64,000 nucleotides of DNA from NCBI RefSeq assembly GCF_022605725.1, contig NC_065551.1, forward strand, positions 35,526,001 to 35,590,000. The letters run 5' to 3'. This document shows, piece after piece, positions 56,501 to 64,000 of the stretch; the first letter of the stretch is position 1; each line of letters starts with the position of its first letter. Position numbers and translations under genes: made by a program. Under the pieces are notes generated by a model. That model made no database searches, was not told where the DNA came from, and was given only the letters and a program-made list of their open reading frames with translations. The DNA is from Anthonomus grandis grandis. Taxonomy: Eukaryota > Arthropoda > Insecta > Coleoptera > Curculionidae.

Positions 56501-59500
56501 CCCCTTGATTTTTATTTATGGGGACACCTAAAACAACTAATTTATTCCCGCCCTATACCCAATATTGGTTTTCTCAGGCAAAGAATAGAGGAAGGATTTC
56601 AGACAATTAAAAAGAATCCAAGAATTCTACCACGGGTGCACCATAATCTAATAAAAAGATTAAGAGCTTGCCGTGACGCGAATGGTAATAATTTTGAACA
56701 CTTTCTATAAATTATTAAATAAAATGTGAGTAAAAAGTGCCTTTTTTGTCGATCGTAATGCGAATTAATTTTCATCAATAAACATACGCAATCAGAACAT
56801 TTTCAAAGTCGCTTTTCTCGTAAATGGTACGCTCTATCGAATTGAACTAAGAGTACCTTTTTTACGTACAAGACTCTAAAACTTTATAATTTTCAAACAA
56901 AATCACAATAACCTAAAGAAGAAAAAGAAAAAGGGTTGTTTTTACCTTTACCAACCCCCGCATGTGACGCACCTGAATAAAATTTAAAAAATTCGAATTT
57001 AGAATCTTATTCACAACGAAATGTTTATGCAGTACACCAATTTTCAAAATTTAATTCTAAAGGGTTTTAAAGTTATTTAAGAAAAAATTGTCTTCAAGGG
57101 GTCCTATTCAAAGGGGCGTAGCTCCCTTAGGAAGCAATTTCGGACCCCTATTAATATGAACTTTTTGCCTTATTTTCATACAAGGATTACGCCCCTGAAA
57201 GGATGCCGCTTACTTTTGAATTACCCTGTATATTTCAGGAAATGAAAAAATTCTTCCAGGTTTTTGGAAGCAGTTTCCAGTATATTCCTGATATTCGGGT
57301 CTTTCAGAGCTTTTTGAGTGATTTTCCAGGTTGATTTCATGATTTCCCGGATTACGAAATCATTTTCCACGACCATTCTAGGCGTTATATTTTTTTAAAA
57401 TGTTTTCCAGATGTTTAATTAATTTTTTTAAGCTTGTCAGGTATTTAGAAATAAATTTTCGTGTTTTGCAAGCATTTTTAGTCCAGGCATTTGAGGTAAT
57501 TTTCTGTATCTTCCAGAGCCTTTAAAGTATTTTTTCATATTATTCTAGGCATTTTAAACAATGTTTTATATATTCCAGGCATTTGAAGCTTGAATTTTTG
57601 TATCTTTCAGGCTTTCGGAGTCATTTTCCGCGTAATCTTTGACGTTTTTGAAAACATTTTTCAGTTCATTCCTGATATTTGGCAATTTCTTTAGGTTTTC
57701 CAGAAACGAAATAAAAATTACTCCAAATCCTGAAAGTCGTGAAAAACTGTTTCATCAAATGATTTTAAAATAAAGAAAATGGCCCCAAGTGCCTGGAAAA
57801 CGTGAAAAATTATTTCAAATGCCTGGAAGGCATATATTAGTTACCCCAATATGATTGAAAATATCTGAAACACCAGAAAAATTATTCGAAATGTTTGCTT
57901 CGCTTTTATGCCCAAATGACTGGAATAAAACGAAAAATGACCACCAAAAAAGTCTGAAAGAAAAGCACAATTTTATAAAATGCATAATGGAAAACATTTT
58001 AAAAAAATATTAGAAATTCCTGGCATAAATTGACCAATTATTTTCAGGGCCTGGAAAACACGGAAAAGTAGCAAAAATATTTGAAATAAAATTGAAAAAA
58101 AAAGAAAAAAGAAACAAAAATTGACCCAAAACCCAAAGAATTACCTCAAATGCCTGGAATAAACTGAAAAACTATTTTTAAAGAATGGCAAGCATACAAA
58201 ATTATAATGCTTGCAATAAAATGATTCCAGAAAACTCTAAATAACTTAGAGAATACTTAATGTCTAAAATAAAATAAATACTCCAAAGGCTCCGTATAGA
58301 GTAAAAAATAACCCTTCGGAAGCTTGAATACAGTGAAAACGGTGATACTCAATCCCCCATTTTCAATTTAAAATGCCTGGAATAAAATAAACACTAATTT
58401 TAAATGCCTGGAATAGAATGAAGAAATAACAATCGAGAAGTCTGGAAAACATGGGCGATAATACTAAATCGCCCCATATTTAATTTAAAATACCTGAACT
58501 AAAATGAAAAATCTCATCTTAAGCAGAATACTTAATTTAAAAAAAAAAGATACTTAAAAAAGCAATTAGTGCCCCTAAGAGTCTGGAAAACTACCGAATT
58601 ATAAATTTCTGGTTAATCAAAAGTTGTTGCCGGACCCCGAAGACGGCGCAAATCAGTGCCGAAACGTTTCGCTTTATAACAACAAAAATTTCCAATTGAG
58701 CGTTACAAAAAAACCTACTAACTCTCCATTTTTTTTTTTTAATATTTCAATTATTGAATAAAAAACTTAAGTAGAACAGGGAGAAAACAGTGTGAAAATT
58801 ATAAATAAATTAACTCACTTGGTTTATGGGATGATGGATTTCCGTTTTTACGTCATTTATGTCCAATGCGGAGTAGTAGAGGACGCATGGGATTTTCCAA
58901 TCGAGACTGAACCAAACCGCTTCTTGGGCCGGTACAGGGCAAATACTAAAATAAATTCAATTTTAATATAAATTTTAATAAACATAAAAGTGGCTGCATT
59001 GAAGTTAAATCCGAGAAAATCAAGTTTTACTATTTAATTTTATATTGATCCTCTCATGCATCGATATTATTAAAAAACGATACTTGTTTTTGTAAGATGA
59101 AAATAACAGTGACATATAGAATTGCATAACGAATCCATTGAGCTAACAAACTCAATTTTGTACCACTTTTATTCTTTGGACAGCATATTATGTACCCACC
59201 TAAAATCGTTAAAAAGGTACCAACGATTCTCCGTATTCTCCTTGTTCTTCAAATATGTCTGCGGCACCTTAATGAGGGCCACCAAGTTCTTTTTGTCCGG
59301 AGAGTTTTGGTCGTTTATGTGACACACGACCGCGGACAGTTCGTATTCGCGACTTTCCAATGCCGGTTTTCCGTTCGTACTTGGGTCTATGATGGTCGAT
59401 CCATTTTTCTATTGAAAAGATTAAAGTCAAACTTAAGGAGTTATGATTCCAATCGCGAAAGTTGACCGTTTTCGAGTTTCCGAATACGGAACTCAATTTG

Positions 59501-60899
59501 GATTTACTGTATGACGAAAACCCCAAAGTCTCGCCTCATTTATCTTCTAATGTGGATTCGATATAACACTATTTTACTTTCATAACATCCGATTTTAGCA
59601 ACCTTTAACTAACTTAAGTCGATTTTTTTAACTTAAGCCGATTAAGACGAATTTTTTTTTGCTTGACAATTTTTACAGGTAAGCGTGATGTATTGTTTCC
59701 CCACCACTTAAAAATTCTGATTTAAAGAAACAGTCACTCAAATGAATTGGTAATTAGGAATTAAAGAGTTTATGTTTTTGTTTTTTCTTTTCTGTTTGAT
59801 TAAAAAATTAAGTCGAATTTTTTGACTATTCACATCCTTAGCCTAAAAATGCTTTTCTTGCATTTAAAATAAATTAGGTATAATGGTCATGTAAATTTGC
59901 ATGGGTGAAGCCATAAACACCTATTTCTGGAATTAATTTTAAATTTTCTCTCCTTTAATTTAACTTTTTTAGCTTAATTTAACTCTATTTAGTAATCGGT
60001 ATTTATGGTTATTGGTATTTATTTTCAACCAAATTACACCGTGAATGCTATAAAACGCCTTCGGCAACTTATTTCTCCGTCTACATTTGTGTTCCGAGCA
60101 AAATGGCCATATTCAGCAGCTAATTTATTAGTTATAAATTAAAATTAATTTCTTCAATTGTTTGTTGTTAAAATTGTTGTAAATAGTTGTAATTTAATAC
60201 ATAGAATAAATACTTTTTATAGACATCGCAATAGCGCAAATTATTTAATTATTATCATGCTAAAGCGATACATAGGCAATTAACAGAAAATGTTCATCAA
60301 TCACCGAATATGTATTCTAGGAAAATTTTCAAAAAGGTGTCATTTACTAAAATTGGCTCTGTAAAAAAAACTAATGAATTTAAGACAATGTATACAATTT
60401 CGGAAAGGGGATTTAACAGGCTTTCATGTGAAATTAAAAAATACAGGATGTAACATTTAAAATTTTTGAGAAATCGGCCTTCGAAAATCATGAAAGTCAT
60501 TTTTCCTCCTATTTCAGGTAAATTTTGAAACTCGGCGACACTGTCAAAGAAAACTTTAAAAATATTGATGAAGTTCTGTGAAAACCGCACATCGTTGTCA
60601 TTTTCCGTTCTCGACTTATAAGCAGTTAAAATGTGTCAGGTTATAGATGGAAACCCTGTACTTGATTTACCTTATCAGCAGCATCGGTCTTGACAATCTC
60701 CAATCCCGTTTCCCTCAGGGTGACCCTTAACCCGTGCGGTAACCAATTGTTACTGCAATAAGGATTATTGACGGGAATGGGGGGCGGAGTGCTGTCGAAA
60801 CTGTGCCTAAACCGACATCCCGGTCTGGAACAATGGTCGCCGTAACGACAAGGTTTCGAAGAGGGCGTGTTCGTTGGGGTGGTCGTTGGCGTATTCGAC
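47324..60899 (-). CDS. PAN2: PAN2, catalytic subunit of the PAN2-PAN3 deadenylase, partial (3' seven exons)
   Basis: Minus-strand exons in transcript order: 60899-60671, 59408-59200, 58945-58819, 53496-53279, 52630-52409, 52086-51977 and 47508-47324 (TGA at 47324-47326). They give 432 codons plus stop. All junctions are GT-AG and every phase fits. PAN2 shortens mRNA poly(A) tails in the cytoplasm, recruited through PAN3 and poly(A)-binding protein. Visible parts are a UCH-like pseudo-protease region (YELSAVVCHI, NLVALIKV, WYLFNDFSI, VLYYS) and then the DEDD 3'-5' exonuclease: MDAEFVTL (first D, E), PFIDDYISTQEQVVDYLT, GHGLKNDFR (D), HDSVEDARAALQLYKKY (H, D). All catalytic residues are intact. 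The N-terminal WD40 part and earlier UCH exons are not found before the right edge. Introns hold two DNA transposons and, upstream, a non-LTR element. Confidence 0.95.
47509..49317. other. PAN2 last intron, 3' part
   Basis: 47530-48700 is AT-rich with nothing recognised. 48740-49290 carries CCAGGCA/CCTGGAA words of the dispersed family, and GGCAGCTGATGATACTCTC at 49071, which is inverted relative to 45729-45747. Confidence 0.5.
49318..50472 (-). mobile_element. Decayed Tc1/mariner-type DNA transposon in the PAN2 last intron
   Basis: The left terminus CAGGGTCCGGCAAAATGATC begins at 49318 after TATA. The matching right terminus was not found by eye beyond 50472, so the right end is lost or too diverged. 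The transposase reads on the minus strand. Confidence 0.7.
49402..50472 (-). pseudogene. DDE transposase (DD37D spacing), broken
   Basis: Starts MNWTGEHRAFVIETFFKSNK (50472), a helix-turn-helix N-terminus common to a widespread insect DDE family. After a frameshift come segments for a linker (GRPRSSVRTPENIAAVREAV), then LSERDWENRRE, LLITSDEAHFHLFG (first D), VTVWCAVGSFGVGGPYF and VWFQQDGATAHTARRT (second D). Near 49640 one base is missing; past it, the other frame gives APCDFFLWGYLKEKVF (third D), then an in-frame stop near 49587, then TIDELKAAIRQEITGISPRI and a stop near 49402. The count from second to third D is 37 residues between. At least two frameshifts and one stop make it inactive. 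Confidence 0.85.
50473..51976. repeat. PAN2 last intron, 5' part, with dispersed motifs
   Basis: CCAGG/CCTGGAA words at 50565-50730 and 51120-51600. 50830-50915 is the partner arm of 45571-45660 (minus strand ACCCTAAGGACGCCAATAAG). No other feature recognised. Confidence 0.5.
51977..52086 (-). CDS. PAN2: PAN2 coding exon (exonuclease domain)
   Basis: Encodes VINLVVPPDQIIDTVQLFHL then RHHRMVSLRFLAWHFL. Acceptor TTACAG|GGTGAT, donor TTTTTAG|GTAATT. Phases 2 in and 1 out match the neighbours. Too short for a stand-alone ORF; found from the expected text between exons. Confidence 0.93.
52409..52630 (-). CDS. PAN2: PAN2 coding exon (exonuclease domain)
   Basis: Acceptor TTTTAG|TCAAGG, donor TTTAG|GTAAG. 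Encodes QGPLEGTPFIDDYISTQEQV to FVGHGLKNDFR, with the ExoII aspartate in KND. Confidence 0.95.
52631..53278. other. PAN2 intron, nothing recognised
   Basis: 648 bp, AT-rich. A lone CATCATCAG word at 52801-52809 resembles half of the hairpin family. Confidence 0.5.
53279..53496 (-). CDS. PAN2: PAN2 coding exon (start of exonuclease domain)
   Basis: Acceptor ATTTAG|GATGTG, donor AGAGG|GTGAGT. Encodes DVFTDDTYIVTPINTTTF, then LVAMDAEFVTLNQEEAELRG, then TVKPSQMSVGRITCIRG. Carries the ExoI D and E. The plus-strand frame 53291-53500 is a shadow. Confidence 0.95.
53497..54922. other. PAN2 intron, 3' part
   Basis: Mostly AT-rich with nothing recognised. The inverted hairpin pair at 54316-54402 is listed separately. 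Confidence 0.5.
54316..54402. repeat. Inverted pair of GATGGCC...GAAAC(G/A)TCGGCAC hairpins
   Basis: Minus strand (54352-54315): GAAGATGGCTTGGTTGCGGG then CCAAAACGTCGGCAC. Plus strand (54364-54402): TCCTGGAGATGGCC, TAAATAAAG, ACCGAAACATCGGCAC. The outer 16-17 bp of both arms mirror each other. Same layout as 30413-30523. Confidence 0.6.
54923..55370 (+). repeat. Left TIR of the DD41D transposon
   Basis: From CAGGGTGATTC to GATTGCGTATGTTTA. Differs from the right copy by a few substitutions and about 2 bp of length. Confidence 0.9.
55588..56710 (+). CDS. DD41D mariner-like transposase, two exons, one premature stop
   Basis: Exon 1 is 55588-55764, a GT-AG intron is 55765-55819 (55 bp, AAT|GTGAGT...AATAACAG|GAA), and exon 2 is 55820-56710. 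Splicing restores GKFKN + EVVGRPRNVRTLALEERV and gives 355 codons. The protein cuts and rejoins its own element ends. Visible: an N-terminal DNA-binding region (DFTYQEQADIHIMFGRAFGN, a GRPRN linker), then LFTDEAGFTRNGI (first D), MHDGAPPHF (second D) and SPDLNPLDFYLWG (third D, 41 residues after the second). Defects are GTG where an ATG is expected at 55588 and an in-frame TAA at 56351-56353. No frameshift. The copy is probably inactive but young. Frames 55513-55707 and 55538-55729 are shadows. Confidence 0.9.
56779..57228 (-). repeat. Right TIR of the DD41D transposon
   Basis: Inverted copy of 54923-55370, ending TTCAAAAGTAAG/CAGGGTAATTC on the minus strand next to the TA target. Confidence 0.9.
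57235..58560. repeat. PAN2 intron zone of the dispersed CCAGGCATTTGAA motif
   Basis: Left half mostly plus-type words (TCCAGGCATTTGAGG at 57482, ATTCCAGGCATTTGAAG at 57572). From about 57785 on mostly reverse-type words (TGCCTGGAAAACG, AAATGCCTGGAATAAAATAA at 58372 and 58404). The switch near 57750 makes the zone a loose large inverted repeat. Confidence 0.7.
58636..58670 (+). repeat. Hairpin CCGAAGAC - GGCGC/GTGCC - GAAACGTTTC
   Basis: GAAGAC, then GGCGC, loop AAATCA, GTGCC, then GAAACGTTTCG. The stem closes with one G-T pair. A member of the TGATGATGG/GAAACGT family, with GAAGAC for GATGA. Confidence 0.5.
58819..58945 (-). CDS. PAN2: PAN2 coding exon (UCH-like domain)
   Basis: Acceptor TTTTAG|TATTTG, donor AACCAA|GTGAGT. 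Encodes the end of a split serine, then ICPVPAQEAVWFSLDWKIPC, VLYYSALDINDVKTEI and HHPINQ. Too short to appear as a long ORF; identified by its match to the PAN2 segment before the exonuclease domain. Confidence 0.9.
59200..59408 (-). CDS. PAN2: PAN2 coding exon (UCH-like domain)
   Basis: Probable acceptor CTTTTCAATAG|AAAAATGG in phase 0, donor TTTTAG|GTGGGT. Encodes KNGSTIIDPSTNGKPALES, REYELSAVVCHINDQ, NLVALIKVPQTYLKNKE and NRWYLFNDF. The acceptor is the least certain junction in the gene. Plus-strand frames 59122-59465 and the minus frame 59269-59526 are shadows. Confidence 0.88.
59409..60670. other. PAN2 intron, nothing recognised
   Basis: 1262 bp, AT-rich. 60360-60560 resembles an old transposon end by style (TACAGGATGTAACATTTAAA), but no partner was found. 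The 97-codon frame at 60297-60590 matches nothing I know. Confidence 0.45.
60671..60899 (-). CDS. PAN2: Probable PAN2 coding exon with a CCCH-type cysteine/histidine motif
   Basis: Acceptor TGTTTAG|GTCGAA, donor GATAAG|GTAAATC. Encodes a Thr/Pro-rich stretch (SNTPTTTPTNTPSS), then KPCRYGDHCSRPGCRFRH, which is C-x5-C-x4-C-x3-H, then NNWLPHGLRVTLRETGLEIV and KTDAADK. The WLPHGLRVTL part reads like the UCH-domain strand before YELSAVV, and its phase 0 end fits the next exon. GC content is well above the flanks. I cannot confirm from memory that PAN2 orthologues carry this CCCH pattern. Confidence 0.75.
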
Positions 60900-61104
60900 C
60901 TAAACAGTATTATTTATTTATTTATTAAAAGGGTTACGCCAACTGTGGATTTTCAAAAAAAGTAGAGTAAATTAGTGAATGATAGATAGTAAGAATCTGC
61001 GATGTAACATTCAGTACTGACAAACTTATGCCGAACAATAACGAGCGTTTTTCTTGAAAACCTTGAATGAATAATTTCATATATGAAATATATATAAAAG
61101 TATA
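60900..61104. other. PAN2 intron sequence, nothing recognised
   Basis: AT-rich, directly upstream of the PAN2 exon on the minus strand and next to the 3' tail of the non-LTR element. Confidence 0.5.
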
Positions 61105-61107
61105 TAC

Positions 61108-61110
<3 letters not shown>

Positions 61111-61147
<37 letters not shown>
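61111..61147. repeat. (ATA)n microsatellite, 3' tail of the non-LTR element
   Basis: About 12 uninterrupted ATA units on the plus strand. Its position just past the element's 3' UTR suggests it is the retrotransposition tail. Confidence 0.85.
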
Positions 61148-61150
<3 letters not shown>

Positions 61151-61612
61151 TTTTTTATTTGCATAGAAGAAACAAAAAAAAATACAAGTTTACAAAATCT
61201 AGCAATAAATTTACGCAAATAAAAGGCCTACAAATTCAGAATTATGCCATGGCAGATTCTGGTCTTTAACATTGTGGCCCGACACTTCATTAAAAAAAAA
61301 AGGTAATTTCAGTAACGCTCATTAACAGTAACGCTTAACTAATAACTGATTAAATACAGCTTTTTCTTTAATCATATACCTAATAAACCTACATATAAGA
61401 GTTCTAAATTCTAAATTTGACAGTTTAACATCAAGCAAAACAATACACACTGCAAATACCCAAAAAACGGATTAAATTTTTTGTTAAATAACAAAAAATA
61501 GAAAAATTATTGCAGACAATAAATAAATAAATAAAATGATCCCAATACCAAAAATTGCAATAAATTAATCAAGAAAACAACCATTCCAAAAGTTAAAAAA
61601 AAAGAACTTAAA

Positions 61613-63320
61613 TTATATACCCTGCTGATTCATTAGATGTACAATCATCCTCCTACGAAAAGTATTACAAGAAATTGATAATTGGTCCGGATCCAAATTT
61701 AAAGAATTTATTTGATAAGCAAAATTGTAAGAAAATGATCGTTTAAATAACTGTGTTTTATGTCTCGGAATGAGAATAGTATTTCTTCTTAAATTTAAAT
61801 GGTGTACATCATTTCTAAAAGTTATTTTTTGATAGAGATAGGGCGGACTACGATATATTAAAATTTTATAAAAAGATGTTAAAGAATGAGCAATTCTTCG
61901 ATTATGCATATTAAGCCATCCAAGTTCGTGAAGTTTATGGGAAATGCGGTTTCTCCTACGAATGCCAAATATTAGTCGAATGCAAGAGTTTTGGAGTTTT
62001 TGCAGTCTACCCCTATCCTCATAATCAAGACACCAGCCATACACTACATCACAGTAATTACATTGTGAAAGGACCAATGATTCACATAAAAGCTTCTTAA
62101 TATCTTTACTTAAATAGTGTCTATGCAAATAAATTAATTTCAAAGCAAGATATGCCTTTTTAAGAATATTAGACACGTGATGTTTAAAACGAATATTATT
62201 ATCTACTATAAGGCCCAAACTCTTACATTTGTCAACAACTGGAATTCTTTCGTCCCCCAATTTAATGTTTATACCATTTAAAATATTATTTACATTAGTT
62301 CGATTACCTATGAACATTATAGATGACTTCGAAGATTTTAATTTTAATAAATGCTTTGAAGAAACATCACAAATAGCTTGTAAATCTTGATTAATTTTAA
62401 ACTCAGCCATTTTAAAATCTCCTAATAAAAATGAATAATATAACTGCGTGTCGTCTGCGTAAAAATGATGGGCACAATGCTTTAATTGAAAATAAAATCT
62501 AGACGTGTAAATGATAAAAAACAAGGGTCCTAAAATACTACCCTGAGGCACACCACTTTCAACTTCCAAAGGATCAGATATGTCGTTATCTATTTTAACA
62601 CGTTGAATCCTATTATTTAAATAAGAGGCAATTAAATTAATAGCAGCATCAGAAAAGCCAATATAATGAAACAAAGACTTTAAAATTGAGTGGCTAACGA
62701 AATCAAAAGCTTTAGTATAATCCAACAACACCAGAGCAGAAATCTTACCATCCCTAGCCCGAATTACATCATCAATAACGTCCGCCATAGCCGAAGTACA
62801 ACTATAATTTGTTCTAAATCCAGATTGCTTAGGTGGTAAAATATCATTATTATTAAGAAAACTACGAACTAGAAACTTTGAGAGTCTAGAATGCGTTCGA
62901 GAATTTTTGAAAACGTTGGTAAAATACTGATAGACCTAAATTGACTAAAATCTGTTGGATTATGCACTTTCGGCAATGGCAACACAAAGGCTTCTTTCCA
63001 GCATTTGGGAAAGTAGTTTTTATTAATACACTCGTTAACAATATGTAAAATAAAGGGTATAATAAAAGGACAGCATAGTTGAATTAACGTAATATTAAGA
63101 TTATCCACCCCGAATGCTTTAGACTTAATATGTAATATAATTGCAGAAATAGTATTATAATCAGTGGGATGAAAAGAAAACTTATTTAAGGTTGGTAATG
63201 CATTCTGATCATAAAAATTAATTAACTCATCACAATTATCAATATTTGTCATTCTTGTACTATCTATAAAATATGAATTAAAATTGATGGTATAGTTAGA
63301 AAAGTTTATAAAGAACCGGT
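61613..63320 (-). pseudogene. Reverse transcriptase of the 61-63 kb non-LTR element, one frameshift
   Basis: Upstream part (to about 62880): FINFSNYTINFNSYF, MTNIDNCDEL, SKAFGVDNLNITLI, WKEAFVLPLPKV and FRSISILPTFSKILERI (RT motifs 1-2). After a one-base frameshift: FLVRSFLNNNDILPPKQSGF, ALVLLDYTKAFDFVSH (A), GVPQGSILGPLFFIIY (B), HFYADDTQLYYSF (C, intact YADD), then KCKSLGLIVDNNIRFKHHV and ELGWLNMHNRR. Stop at 61613. The fragment resembles Jockey/CR1-type elements; the clade is not decided. No endonuclease domain remains. With only one visible lesion this copy is fairly young. Confidence 0.9.
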
Positions 63321-63672
63321 GACATCAACAGGCGGCAAAATCCGCGCATCTCGTTATTCTATCGATCGGGTCAGATGACTATGTCGAGGTCTGAAGACAG
63401 TGGAGGCGGCACACTTAAAAAAATGTAGATAAATTAAAATTATATTTTTTAGCATTGTGATGTGCCCATAAAAAATCTAATAAAAAATAGTTTTACCTAC
63501 AGGAGGATGCAGTTCGCTAATTATTTTTAAAACAGGACTTCAAATAGGTAGCTGAAAATTATTCTTTATTCGCATTTTTTTTTAAGGATTAGGTATTTTA
63601 AACGACTTGTGTAAAGAAACAAAGTGGTATAAGCTTAAAGTTTTATTTCATTATTTTACATATTATATATTT
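63321..63672. other. Short GC-rich stretch (63321-63420) and AT-rich sequence
   Basis: 63321-63416 is markedly GC-richer than its surroundings (CAGGCGGCAAAATCCGCGCA, AGTGGAGGCGGCAC). All three minus frames have stops, so it is not an obvious PAN2 exon. It could be the 5' remnant of the adjacent element. The rest is AT-rich with nothing recognised. Confidence 0.4.
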
Positions 63673-63999
63673 TTATTCATATAGTGTATTACAACCTAAA
63701 TCAGATTCATCCGATGAAGACCATTTGATCTCGTCATCAGATGAGCCTGTATTTACTGTAAATTTTAAAGAATCTAATGCTTCATCAAAAAGGTGATGAC
63801 TTATGAAATATTGTTTTTCTATGTTGTCTATAAGGTTGCAAATATTTATCCACTCATCATTCGAAATTTCCTCAAATTTCTGCCTTGTCAAAGTTTCGAC
63901 ATCCGCCAATTTAAAAGTGGAATTTCTGTTTGCTACCCAATTCTTAACAGTTGCCCAAATTTTTTCTATCGGATTAAGCTCTGGGTGGTATATGGAGGC
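63673..63999 (-). CDS. DDE transposase C-terminus (Tc1/mariner superfamily), partial at the right edge
   Basis: Runs off the window. The minus frame from 63999 reads ASIYHPELNPIEKIWATVKN, the signature around the last catalytic acid of DDE_3-type transposases (here PIE), then WVANRNSTFKLADVETLT, DEWINICNLIDNIEKQYF and an acidic tail with SSDDEIKWSSSDESD, stop at 63673. The GTG-start form at 63909 is only part of this frame. No lesion is seen in the 108 visible codons. The N-terminal two thirds lie outside. It could be an active transposon or a captured gene. Confidence 0.82.
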   Translation of the reverse strand, partial: ASIYHPELNPIEKIWATVKNWVANRNSTFKLADVETLTRQKFEEISNDEWINICNLIDNIEKQYFISHHLFDEALDSLKFTVNTGSSDDEIKWSSSDESDLGCNTLYE

Positions 64000-64000
64000 A

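Larger units (their letters stand above)
54923..57228 (+). mobile_element. Mariner-like DNA transposon with ~450 bp terminal inverted repeats
   Basis: The left TIR 54923-55370 and right TIR 56779-57228 are near-identical inverted copies (448 and 450 bp), starting CAGGGTGATTCAAAAGTAAG and CAGGGTAATTCAAAAGTAAG. TA (or TATA) flanks both ends, at 54919-54922 and 57229-57232. The transposase gene fills the middle. Total length is 2306 bp, inside a PAN2 intron. The high TIR similarity suggests recent activity. Most mariners have TIRs of only about 30 bp. Confidence 0.92.
61105..63320 (-). mobile_element. 5'-truncated non-LTR retrotransposon with (TTA)n tail
   Basis: Reads on the minus strand. The 3' end is a (TTA/TAT)n microsatellite at 61111-61147, a common tail type in such elements. 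The 5' side fades near 63320 within the region before RT. It lies between the first visible PAN2 exon and the right edge, so probably in a PAN2 intron. Confidence 0.8.

Noticed and set aside
59122..59526. Four overlapping frames of 66-91 codons on both strands
   Set aside because: Shadows of the PAN2 UCH-domain exon 59200-59408.
63321..63420. GC-rich stretch as a tRNA gene or PAN2 exon
   Set aside because: No cloverleaf or A/B box pattern was seen, and the minus frames contain stops.

Overview
The window looks like nuclear DNA of an insect. A beetle is possible, but nothing here proves the order. It is AT-rich and crowded with repeats. It contains mariner-like and non-LTR elements of arthropod type and parts of two conserved eukaryotic genes with GT-AG introns. 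No prokaryotic feature was seen.

Two real genes face each other tail to tail. On the plus strand, positions 6142-21576 hold a complete Yippee-like gene (YPEL1-4 type, 115 aa, four coding exons). On the minus strand, positions 47324-60899 hold the last seven visible coding exons of PAN2, the deadenylase catalytic subunit: part of its UCH-like domain and the whole DEDD exonuclease domain. Its upstream exons are not seen. Exon phases agree at every junction of both genes.

The rest is repeats in separate zones. Positions 1-5655 are a 171-172 bp satellite ending about 390 bp before the first long gap ahead of the Yippee start codon. Intron 1 carries a decayed ~185 bp tandem repeat. Intron 3 carries 64 full copies of a different, 174 bp satellite (9820-21016), with tetramer and pentamer higher-order units. 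The 25.7 kb between the genes is a patchwork: a TTCCAGGCATTTGAA motif in both orientations (22.3-25.7 kb), CAGGGTG/GGTCCACTGTGTA repeats (26.3-29 kb), GGCAACG...CGTTGCC hairpins (29.1-30.3 kb), and TGATGATGG...GAAACGT hairpins with a GGCGCATCCACC motif (30.4-46.5 kb).

Mobile elements: a plus-strand non-LTR retrotransposon (35715-38405) inserted into a minus-strand non-LTR fragment; a 1.1 kb TIR element (40119-41236); a 3.4 kb TIR element on a TA site, with its own internal tandem repeat (41594-45026); a decayed DDE transposon (49318-50472) and a nearly intact DD41D mariner-like transposon with 450 bp TIRs and a 55 bp intron (54923-57228), both inside PAN2 introns; a non-LTR element (61105-63320); and a transposase C-terminus running off the right edge.

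The most notable points are the higher-order satellite inside a conserved gene's intron, the family of hammerhead-like hairpins, the dispersed motif that shares hairpin arms with the intronic satellite, and the long-TIR DD41D element.
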